From positions 35,260,453 through 35,324,452 of the forward strand of contig NC_084804.1 of NCBI RefSeq assembly GCF_963583255.1: a DNA stretch of 64,000 nt, read 5' to 3'. Both the position numbers and the translations under genes were made by a program. The notes under the pieces are model-generated. The model was given only the letters and a program-made list of their open reading frames with translations, did not search any database and had not been told where the DNA came from. Below are positions 1 to 10,789 of the stretch, one piece after another (the stretch's first letter is position 1; every line of letters begins with the position of its first letter). The DNA comes from Pyrus communis. Its lineage: Eukaryota > Streptophyta > Magnoliopsida > Rosales > Rosaceae.

Positions 1-900
1 TTTTTGAAGAAATCATTTGATTAAAATTAAGGAAAATGGCACAAATAAAATCACCAGATTGTTTTTTTTTTTTTTTTTCTTCTTATGAGGAAATGCCACT
101 AAAAAGAAGTATGTACCAAAACGCATTTGCGTTATGTGTTGCGTGCGTGTATTAACTCTTTTTCATGTGTATATTCATAATTTTAAGATGTTTAGACAAA
201 TGGGATAAATAATTTCGTTAACTATAACTTGTCTTCGAGGAAACCGAAGGTAAATGTCCATGAGCTTTAGTCAAAATAATTTTTACCCAAGTCTTGTAAA
301 GATCTTGAAGTGGTTACAATACTCTTAAAAGCAACTCAAAACACTACATATGATGCATTTTGACTAATATTTAAAGATTGACGTAAGTGGTTTGTTCATA
401 CTAAAGTATGAGTATGATGAGTTGATATCATATAACCGACCCAGTTTAATAATTGAATGACACTTAGAACCAAAGCAATTCAATCCAATTTGACCTTTTT
501 TATTTGGTCTTGTCCAACTCATTGGTTTAAATGATTAAACAGAGTAACTTACATGACATGAGTATACTATCAGCATAACGTTTTGTGCCAATAATACAAA
601 TGTCATATGGACAAATTTAAACATCTCTTTATCTCGTACCTATAATACAAATATCATACGGACCAAAACCTAATCATTACAGTATTCCCGTGTCATAAAA
701 GTAATATAATTCAAACAACCATAGTCTTTTCTTCCTTTTTCTTTTTTCTTTTATGTCAATGTTTCTAACACAACCAAGTCATACAACTCAAAAGTACAAG
801 TCAAAACCATATACTAGGAACCAAACTGGAGACACACCAAACAGAGTAGGGAGAATGAGCGCAAGCTAAAAAAGAAGCAAATGTGTGAAAGGAGAAGCAA
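1..900. other. AT-rich intergenic sequence, no gene seen
   Basis: No open frame of credible length or family resemblance is visible. There is a poly-T run near 61-79 and otherwise unremarkable AT-rich sequence leading into the PPR relic. Confidence 0.5.
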
Positions 901-914
901 GCTTTTAGTTTTTG

Positions 915-3900
915 GCAGATATGATTGTGAAATGTGGTCTGACTGAAAATGTCACAATTGCAACCGGACTGCTGGATTTGTATGCAAAGTTGGGGAGACT
1001 AACTTACTGCTTAAGATTTTCGAGGAGGTAAATAATCCGGACAAAGTAGCTTGGAATGCGATGCTTGCAGCCTATGCTGTGCATGGGTATGGGAGTGAAG
1101 CAATGAAGCTCTTTGAAAGCATGCTTAAAGACGGTGGGGAGCCTGATCATGTCACCTTCACACATTTGCTAAGTGCTTGTAGTCACTCGGGGCTTGTCGA
1201 GGAGGGGAAGAATGACTTCAACATTACGCCCCAAGTTTATGGAATTGAGCCTAGGTTGGATCACTATTCATGCATGGTTGGTCTTCTGGGACGCTCTGGG
1301 CTTCTAAATGATGCTTACGAGCTGATTAGATGTATGCCAATGGAGCCAAATTCTGGGTATGGGGGGCTTTCTTTTCGGTGCTTGTAGGGTTTATGGTAAT
1401 GCTAAACATGGGAAGGAAGTTGAGGAGAGATTATTTTCTTTGGACCCATCGGATTCTAGAAACCATATCCATGCTATCCAATATGTACTCTGCAGCTGAT
1501 TTGTAATATCCCGAAAATATTAAGTGGCTTTTGGTCCATTAAATGATCTTTTACTTGAGACCAACCTTTGGAAGAAAAAAAAATATAACAGAACTTCCAT
1601 TTCTTCTAGTTTCCCAAATAATAAAATTATTTTGAAAGGATTGTGCCAATGTTTGTCGGATTAGGTAGATTTTGGTATCTTGAGAAGATGTGGTGTATCC
1701 ATAGAAAAAAAAAAAAAAAAAAGGATGCTTACGTGGGTAAGAAAGGATAAAAGGGAATGAGCTTTCTAGAGAACTCTCTCTCTTCTTGCTCTTCTCCAGC
1801 CGAAGGAGATGAAGTGATTCATCTCTTTTAGCTCTTAATTTGCCAAAAAGAAAATTGGAGGAGGAATTTAGTTTTCTTTTCCTCTATTTGTGAAGATTAG
1901 GCCAAGTGAGAGGATCTTTCCTTTGTCTCCATTAGAGATATCTATTTCTTACCTTGGAAATCTATTTGATATTTGGTTTGTTAACCCAAAAATTAGTTTG
2001 GGTGAGAGTAGGAAACATGAAAGTATCATATTACATGTTATAGTTTTAGAGATGAGCACCAAGTGCTTGATTAAAGTCCCCAATTAACCTTGAATTAGGG
2101 TATGTTGTCTGGTATTTTGTATGAGCAGTGTGTGATGATTTTTCTTACTTATAGATAAGGAAGAGAAGGACAAGGTGACTACTGAACAAGTCGACAAACA
2201 CCATGGTAATTGAATATCAAGAAATTGTGTTGAGGTAGGGGAATTTTCAACCATAAAAATATTTAGATTTTCCATTCTTACTTGATAAAGAATTGTTGGC
2301 ATTTGAGCACTATTTCAACCTTACTTTAATGTTTTCCGTTTTTGATTATGTGAAAGAAGTGAAGCAAATGTTTTTCTATGGGTTGATTTCTAATGATTTT
2401 AATTTCCTTCCTACAACTTTGGGGAAGTTTAAAATGATTTCAAAGGCTGTCAAGATTTCGTTCTTAAGTGCTTGCCTTTTATGTGACCCATTATGAGATT
2501 CTGAAGCATGTTAAGATGAATGTTTGATTTTGAAAGTAGATGGAAAGTAGTATAATACATGTGCTGTTGAGAATGTTGAGAAATGTATGAATGGGCACAA
2601 TGACCCGTGAAATTGTTAGATTATGGGCACAATGACCCAATGTTCCCCAGGGAAAGCTCCATATGTGGGTTGTAAGAATGAGTTATCAATGTGATAGATA
2701 TATGTGCTATATATGTTGGCCAGGTATATTACAATTCTTTCCAATCTGCTAATCACTTGTTTGGGATAAAAGAGAAACTTTGTGATTAGTTGTTCTATTG
2801 TTTCTTTTAATGACAATGGCTTTGTTGTTTTATGATGAAAGAAGTGTTTTTGAACTATGTGTTGTACCGTGTTGTTATCAAAGCTATTTATGCTCTGAAA
2901 CTTTGGTTTTCCTACCATCTGTTGCTTCCAAGCATTTTAGAGTATAATTCCATTGTTGGATTACGTAGTGCTGGATAGAAATTGTTTCAAATCATTGTTA
3001 TCATTTTCGGCATGCACTAGAAATTTTAAATGACTATGGACTTATCGAAAAACCCCTACTGGGCATTTTATGCTCACCCGTTTTTCTAAGAATGTATATT
3101 TCAGGTGGTGTAGGGTTGACTAGCTGGGTTTTGAGTTGCAGCTCTATTCTGGACTAGTAGAAGGGCATCCAGACGTATCTTTTGGGTGAGCTGCCAAAGT
3201 ATTTGTATAGTTAATCTTAGACTGTAAATGATCTTTTTGTTGCGTTGTAGACTAAGAAGGGGTAGGCCAAAATGGGTTAATGTCTCTACTTACCTAGACA
3301 ATGAAAACCATGTGTATATATAATTACCTGTCTTTTGGCTTGTATAAATTATGCTCATGTACATTTTCATCAAATGACCTGAACACATTTTTCTTGTATG
3401 AAACCTTGAAGGTCTTTTGTGAACTTATTATAGTCTGTAAGGCTTAATGAATTGCCTTTGGAGAATCACTATGAACTGGGTTATGTTTAAAACTGTGGGC
3501 GATTATCTACTATCAAGGTGACATTCTGAAAATTTCAGATTTGTACCCTTTGGAACATATTCAGCTTTATTTCCAAAGTGACTTAGTGCTGCTGAAACTT
3601 TTTTTTTTTTTTTTTTTTAGAAAAACAGCAGCATGCCTGTTTTAGATTTAAATTTTCCTAGACTTCCCGAACTAAAAAATCAATGAAATTTTAACACAAC
3701 TTAGTTTTATGTGTCTACTTTGGATCTGGAAATTTTCACACTTTTTGGTTGGATGAGTTTTTTTTGGTGAATTTTACGGTTTAGGTCATCTTTGCAGTTT
3801 GTATTACCACAATAAGTCTTTAACTCTATTTCTTTAAGTTAGCTTTGTAGTTTTGGATTAATGTATTTGTTAAGTTTAAATTTTCTTTGACAAAATCTAA

Positions 3901-4113
3901 ACGTAATATTGTTTTACACCCTTAAACAACCACTTTGTTCTATTTATTTCTCTTAATCTCACACCTCAAGTTTTGGGGTGTGACATGGTTCGTGGAGGGA
4001 TGCTTCAAAGGCGAGGGCTTTGATGAAGGACAAAGGTCTCATCAGAAACCCTGGATGCAGTTTTATCGAACGCGGAAGTAAAATTCATCGCTTTGTCGTG
4101 GGTGATCAATCTC
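915..4113 (+). pseudogene. Broken PLS-type PPR gene, split by a solo LTR
   Basis: Only the C-terminal part of a pentatricopeptide-repeat protein remains. Forward frames give a PPR stretch (MIVKCG..TGLLDLYAKLG from about 920, WNAMLAAY near 1051, then PDHVTFTHLLSACSHSG, RLDHYSCMVGLLGRSG, CMPMEPNSG to about 1360). The E-domain continues in a second frame to about 1475. After the LTR insertion (1502-3985) it resumes as WRDASKARALMKDKG, NPGCSFIERGSKIHRF, FVVGDQS and stops at about 4113, where a second repeat begins. Frameshifts lie near 1010, 1365 and 1480, and there is no start or C-terminal DYW. Intact family members are organelle RNA-binding proteins. It is clearly a pseudogene; the 5' limit is uncertain. 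Confidence 0.85.
1502..3985 (+). mobile_element. Solo LTR inside the PPR pseudogene
   Basis: A 2484 bp insertion begins TGTAATATCCCG and ends GGGGTGTGACA, so it has TG..CA ends. The flanking 5-mers are TGATT (1497-1501) and TGGTT (3986-3990), a target duplication with one mismatch. Removing the insert restores PPR reading across the junction (AAD-SWRDASK). No coding sequence, primer-binding site or second LTR is visible, so it is best read as a recombined solo LTR, probably of a Ty3/gypsy family. Confidence 0.75.
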
Positions 4114-5450
4114 AAAAGTAAAATCATTTCACTCTCAAAAGTTCTAACCTCTCTCCATAAAACCTGTATAATTTCTCAGAAAATAGAATATATACATATA
4201 TCTAAACCATACTCGAAATAGCAAAATCCACAAATATGCCATGTCAAATCTCTTCGCATAAGATATAAGTAAACCAAGTGATATCAATCAATGCAAATGA
4301 TATGTCAGCCGGAGTCACCGAACGTGACCTGTATGGCTAAATCTAGAGCTTAAATCCATATCTCAACAACTATACTTGCACACGAGTCGGAACCACCTAA
4401 AGTGGTCTGTACGACAGGACTGGGTGTAAATAGATACGCTCTAGTGCTTCGATCATGTGAAGATTGTGCGAATAATCGTGGTTCACCTACGAGTCGGAAC
4501 CACCTAATGTGGTATGTACAACAGGATTGTGCACCTAACTTGGATCCAAGATGAGCGTATGGTACGAGAGGTGAACATCACGTGAATGACTGTGCCCTAA
4601 CTCTGGGCGGGAGCACTAACACCGGGATGCAGGTTTATGAGCTCTCAATGCATCTCACATAACCACTAATTCACAACCATAATCTATAAACTTACTTGAC
4701 ACTTACCTGTGCGTCCGCAACACCAATCATAAATATATGCAACTACTAACGCATAATTAAATAGGCAGACACTTTGCATGACATTTTAAAACATATAAAC
4801 ATTCAATTCGATTTTCTGGGAAAAATCTCAAGTATATAGGTATATACGGAAAACCAAAAGCTCACTCACTGGTATATGGAAGGGTTGTAGCCCCCGAGCC
4901 TCGAGTGACTGCGCTTGTCCTCAGGATAGGTTTCACCAATATGCGAAACAACTATAAAAACATTAATTTAAGGCACATAACCAAAACTAGGTAACAACTT
5001 CTCATACATTGCCACAACAGTACATTTATTCTAGTAAAACCCTAAAAATATTTTGGTAGAAACTCTCCTAAAACAAAACAAACTCTTACACAATTAATGA
5101 CACTAACTAGGAAAGAATCATTCTTGGCTTGGGAAAAACGTCATCTGTCTTGCACACCAGTTTTGGGGTCGATTTATCTTCTGGAAAATTCTGTAAAAAT
5201 ATGGGAAACGTAGCTTTATCTCTTATCTTTTCCAAGCATATATTGCATGCCCCTAGGAAAAATCGGAAAAGCCTTCAAATCATCATTATCCTTCAGATGC
5301 GCAGTTCTGACGAGAAAACAACTTTTGTGGGATTGATTTGTGAAACTAGAATGAATGGCTCCATGGAAAATTATGATATTCGGATACAACAATTTTCAGC
5401 CTCTTAGCTTCCTTCTCCAATTAGCATTGCATCAAAAATCCTTCGGAAAC
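4113..5450 (-). mobile_element. LTR fragment, same family as 21081-23565
   Basis: From about 4115 to 5000 the sequence runs parallel to 21470-22320, sharing CTCTCCATAAAAC, ATGCCATGTCA, repeated AGTCGGA-type boxes, GCGGGAGCACTAA and a GTAGCCCCC motif. It lacks the outer end present in the other copy and abuts the PPR relic directly, so it is truncated or rearranged. Beyond about 5050 the similarity fades and the right limit is a guess. Confidence 0.6.
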
Positions 5451-6199
5451 TCGAATTATCACAAAAAACGTTCTAAGTGCGCATAATAGCTGAAATTGAG
5501 AAAAGAAAAGTAATAAGGTTCTTTTATAATCAATTCCTTAATAAAACCTAAGAACAATTAATATGAAAATATGATAAATAATGCACCTATCAGTGTCCCA
5601 CAGAGGCATTTAGTAATTTTAGTGTGTGAGATAATAAAAATAAGGGTGAAGAACAGTAAAAACGGAGGCACATATTCCTTTCCAATAATAGAAGATAATC
5701 ATCATTTTCTTTCGATGAAGTCGTGCACCGATTTTTTATTTTATTTTATTTATTTATGTATATCGAAAGTTTTTCGGAGATATAACATTTGAGAAATGAT
5801 AATAACAAATATGTATTACTATTGGTAGTATTAGTATTTGAGGAAATTTTGTCTTTGACAACCATACCGCGAATCTTGTTAATGTAATGTTACAAATGTA
5901 CACAAATTATGATAAACGACAGCGTGTTTAATGTAATCAAATAGCAACCCATACTGTACCTGCATGATTTGCACAAGACCCTTCATTCAGAGGAAAAAAA
6001 GAAAAGATACACATAAGATCTTGGATGCAGAGATGCATGCTTTTAAACATTCAACTGTACTAGGATTCTTTCTCCTCCTTTTTCCATCATCTTCCATCCT
6101 CTCATCTCACATTCTCTATTTTGTTTTTCTCTTTCTATAAAAAATTAATATAAGATGTTAATGTGGTTTAATCGTGACTGTTCAAATAGAAGAGAAAGG

Positions 6200-6275
<76 letters not shown>

Positions 6276-6851
6276 AGAGAATCCTACTCCTAACAAAACA
6301 ACACCTGACACCCAATTATGTTTTGATCCACTTTTTGGGTCATGCTTAAACAAGGGGCACCATAAAACAAAGACCATCATTCACCAAGGATGCTGTATTA
6401 GGAAACAGATATGAAAATGGAACTGGTGAATCCAATGGGCAACATAGAGCATTTGCCCTTTCAGATGCCAAAAGAAATCATACGAAAAGGAAAAAAATGA
6501 TGATTTTCCCAAAGAGTAAATTTTTCCCTTCATTTCCATTCCCTTTAGTTTTGTTTCAACAGTAAACATCCTTAACTCTGCAACAACATACAGCATAACA
6601 AAGTTACACTTTCTATCATTTTCTTGAAGCAACTTGTATGAAACAAGTTGATTATATGTGACGTTCGAGTCTAATAATATCAATATATTAAGTGAAGAAA
6701 AAACTTACACATGACATATTATTATAACAACACTGTAAATCCATTTCATAAGTCATTTTCCTATTTATTGTCCTCACCAAAACTAAGCCATCAGTCACGT
6801 GGCATTATTTCCCACCGAAACTTATTAACTTATTGCTAGGGTTTTGCCTCC
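5451..6851. other. Intergenic, no gene seen
   Basis: AT-rich sequence without a convincing coding frame. It holds the long poly-A run listed separately, and on the minus strand it is the 3' flank of the LRR gene that ends at 6852. Confidence 0.5.
6206..6273. repeat. Poly-A homopolymer, about 68 bases
   Basis: An uninterrupted run of A lies between AGGGT and GGAGAG. It could be the tail of a retroposed element, but no SINE or LINE body is recognisable to its left. Its exact length is the kind of feature that assemblies get wrong. Confidence 0.9.
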
Positions 6852-8267
6852 TTACTTGCAGGGAGCTAGTGGAGCACCGCAGAGACAATCATTCCCCAGA
6901 AACGCCGAAGCACCAAACTTGGTGGCCGGAAGCGGTCCGCAAAGATGATTGTGGCTGACGTTCAGTCTCTCCAGCCCTGAAACTCCACTCGGCACCTTCC
7001 CGAAAACCAAATTCCTCGACAAATCCAAATACTTCAATGTCTTCACAATCCTCAATTTCTCCAAATCAAACTTCAACTTATTCCCAGAAGCCCAAAACCC
7101 CACCAAGAAATCGGTCCTGTTCAGCAGCACGAATGGACTCCCCGAAATCTCGTTCTCCGATAAATCGATGTAATCGTAGAAATACGTCTCCGCCGGCTTC
7201 CAGTCGTCCAATTTCAACTTGATCCCACACTTTGCGAGCTTCAGAGAGTAGATGATCGGCGACGACGTCACCCATTTTGGAATTTGCTTCAGATGGAAGC
7301 TGTTGTACGACAAATCCAGGGACTCGATGCCTCTCACGCTCAGTTCCGGAAATGGGTCGGTGAGGTAATTACGAGAAAGATCGAGGTTGAAGATCTTGGT
7401 CAGATTCGCGAACTTCTCAGGTACGACACCGGATAATTTGTTGCTAGAGAGGTTGAGGGTGTCGAGGGCCTTGAAATTGCCGAGAAAATCAGGGATTTGG
7501 CCGGTCAGGGCGTTGTGGCCGAGCTCCAGGTAGGCCAGTTTTGGCGCCAAAGCGGAAATTGAAGCTGGGATTTTCCCGGTAAAGTAGTTGCCGGAGAGAC
7601 TGAGGACTCGGAGCTCCGGAAACGATGTGAAGAAATCGGGGATGGGACCCGACAATCCGTTTTGCTGGAGGTTGAAGAGGGTGAGGTTCTTGAGGTTTTG
7701 AATGCCGGACGGGATCGAACCGGTTAAGATGTTGCCGCCAAGGTTGAGCTGGGTGAGCCGGGTCAGCTTGGAGATTGAACTCGGAATTGGACCGGTGAAC
7801 CGGTTGTAGTAAAAGCTGAGTGCTTCGAGTTGGGTTAAGTTGCCGATAGTGTTGGGTATTCGACCCGAGAGCTTGTTGTGTTCAATGTAGACGTATTTGA
7901 GGTCGGGTAGTCCGAATAGGAGATCCGGGAAGGGACCCGACAGGTTAAGGTTTTCGAGATAGACGCCGTTCAAGAATTTGAGTTTGGAGAGGGAGGGCGA
8001 GATTTTACCGGATAAGTAAGTAGTGGGCTTGTCGGGTTGACCCGAGAGGGAGAGGCTGGTGACCCGGTTGTTGAGGCAGTTTGTACCCGCCCATGTGCAG
8101 CAGTCTGTACCCTTTATCCATGAGCTTAGCTTGTTAGATGGGTCGGCTGTGATGGCCGATTTGAAGGCAAGCAGACCCGCTTCGTCGTCGACGTGGCAGG
8201 CTGCGGAAACGGGGTTCATGCAACGGAAGGTGAGGATAGCAAGGAAGAGGAAGGGGAGGTTCTTCAT
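6852..8267 (-). CDS. Secreted leucine-rich-repeat protein, DRT100/PGIP-like
   Basis: An intronless gene of 471 residues. The N-terminus is a signal peptide (MKNLPFLFLAILTF..SA) followed by an LRRNT domain (DDEAGLLAFKSAI, DCCTWAGTNC). About a dozen plant extracellular-type LRRs follow (pattern LxxLxLxxNxLxGxIP), then a C-terminal cysteine cap (NDCLCGAPLAPCK). There is no transmembrane segment or kinase domain, so it should be an apoplastic or wall protein. It resembles the intronless Arabidopsis At1g33590 group and, more distantly, polygalacturonase inhibitors. The ligand is unknown. A longer frame starts at 8366, but a TATA-like box lies at 8341-8353, downstream of that ATG, so the internal ATG at 8267 is preferred because it also begins the signal peptide. 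Confidence 0.9.
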   Translation of the reverse strand: MKNLPFLFLAILTFRCMNPVSAACHVDDEAGLLAFKSAITADPSNKLSSWIKGTDCCTWAGTNCLNNRVTSLSLSGQPDKPTTYLSGKISPSLSKLKFLNGVYLENLNLSGPFPDLLFGLPDLKYVYIEHNKLSGRIPNTIGNLTQLEALSFYYNRFTGPIPSSISKLTRLTQLNLGGNILTGSIPSGIQNLKNLTLFNLQQNGLSGPIPDFFTSFPELRVLSLSGNYFTGKIPASISALAPKLAYLELGHNALTGQIPDFLGNFKALDTLNLSSNKLSGVVPEKFANLTKIFNLDLSRNYLTDPFPELSVRGIESLDLSYNSFHLKQIPKWVTSSPIIYSLKLAKCGIKLKLDDWKPAETYFYDYIDLSENEISGSPFVLLNRTDFLVGFWASGNKLKFDLEKLRIVKTLKYLDLSRNLVFGKVPSGVSGLERLNVSHNHLCGPLPATKFGASAFLGNDCLCGAPLAPCK

Positions 8268-8340
8268 GCTCAATATTATCGTTTCTGAGACAGCCAAATA
8301 TGGCAAAAATGGAAAGTTTGGGGAGTGAAGTAAAGGCAAA

Positions 8341-8353
8341 GAGATTTTTATAG
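8341..8353 (-). promoter_or_regulatory. TATA-like box of the LRR gene
   Basis: On the minus strand the sequence reads CTATAAAAATCTC, about 75 bases upstream of the chosen ATG. This leaves a 5' leader of roughly 40-50 bases. It supports the start at 8267 rather than 8366. Confidence 0.5.
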
Positions 8354-8439
8354 GACATAAAGACATGAGACAAGTTTGACTTTGATTCTGCCGGATTTGA
8401 CCAAACTTTGCACTTTTCTGAGTTATGTGATTTATACAC

Positions 8440-9495
<1,056 letters not shown>

Positions 9496-9836
9496 GTTGA
9501 GGCTTCTAGTTTAGACTCTCTTCATCTTCCTACAACAAATCAACAATCCTCCAACCATATACACGACGATGAACAATAGACAACACATTATTCAGCCAAA
9601 CGATGGGCAATATCATTCCCTTGAGCTAACATTGAAGCCACATTTACACTATATTCACAAAAACAACTCATCAATTCAAGAGAGGGTTAGATATTCAAAA
9701 AGATAAAAGATGTAAATGAGACAATTTCAAAACCTCAAGGGTGTAATGTGAGAAAATTAGAACTTCATGCCTCATTTTGAAAATAATGCCAAACCTAAAG
9801 GGTGAACAATGTAATCAAACCTACATTTGTTTACGG

Positions 9837-10055
9837 AACCATGAGTTGGTAACCCAGTGGTGAGAGCGGATTGCGAGGCTTCCTTCAAATTAAAAATTGG
9901 AGGCTTTCGGTTCGAAACCCGTTACTGGTGTGAAAGCCAGACTTGTGGCTAGGGGAGGCTAAAATGCTTTTGTGAGCCTTCTCTGCCCCTGGAAGAGGTG
10001 GATAATCATGACTTGCCACCAGTTGTTCCCCTTTTTAAAAAGAGAAAAAAAGAAT
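9837..10055 (+). mobile_element. tRNA-derived SINE
   Basis: The body has a polymerase III A-box-like segment near its left end (GTAACCCAGTGGTGAGAG) and a perfect B box (GGTTCGAAACCC, about 9910-9921). A tRNA-unrelated body follows, ending in CCCCTTTTTAAAAAG. It is bracketed by a 12-base target duplication with one mismatch, ATTTGTTTAYGG, at 9825-9836 and 10056-10067. This is the classic signature of LINE-assisted retroposition. Confidence 0.85.
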
Positions 10056-10067
10056 ATTTGTTTATGG

Positions 10068-10789
10068 GTGCTGCTCTTCACACATACATTTTTTTTTCGA
10101 CCGTTCGATTGAATGATTTTTTTTTTCTTCTTAAAAAGAGAATAATGGATGACAAACCACGATTACCTACTTAGTCCGATTGAATGAATTGAAGACAATA
10201 GAAAAAACAAAAAAAATTAACCAAGACTGGAAAGATAAAAAAAATCTGCTAAACATCGTGTATATGGGCCTACTTAAAATTTTGCGTACCCCTACTTAAA
10301 AAGTGTCCAAGGGCTCATATATCATTGATCCAAATTTACACTTAACTTGCCATATAAGGCCCAACCCACCCACCGACTATCCAAATATAAACTGGCCGCC
10401 ACGTGTGACTCAATCATCTCACCTAAATAATCAGAAACAAATTAAAATTTAATTAATTAAACCCAACAGAGGCCAACTGAAAACAGCAACAAACTACCCG
10501 TGCCCGGAGAGAGAACTTGTCCCGAAACATTTGAAAAATCATTTTTTAAAATTAAAAAAATTAAAGAAAAGAAAAGAAAAGAACCACGAAGAGAGAGAGG
10601 GAGGTGGAAACTGGAAAGCATATGATCTGAGGAAAGCTTCCAAATTCCCTCCACCTTCTCCTCCGTCGTCAACCCAAAACCCTAGAATTCCTTCCCAATT
10701 CCTGCAGATTACATACACCTATACCAACACTGCTTTTATATTGATTTATTTTCCATTGTACACATTGCAATTCCTCCATTCTTCCCAAG
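10068..10789 (+). promoter_or_regulatory. 5' flank and leader of the SCYL2 gene
   Basis: No coding sequence is expected here. A G-box core CACGTG lies at about 10400-10405 within CCACGTGTG. The stretch just before the ATG is rich in pyrimidines and resembles a plant 5' leader. No clear TATA box was identified; the transcription start is unknown. Confidence 0.35.

Noticed and set aside
4314..4513. CRISPR-like spaced repeats
   Set aside because: Only three imperfect units with covarying stems in a plant LTR; no array, leader or cas genes.
6155..6349. Poly-Lys and poly-Phe open frames over the A run
   Set aside because: Homopolymer artefacts.
8059..8328. Plus-strand open frame over the LRR gene start
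   Set aside because: Shadow of the minus-strand LRR gene; no family match.
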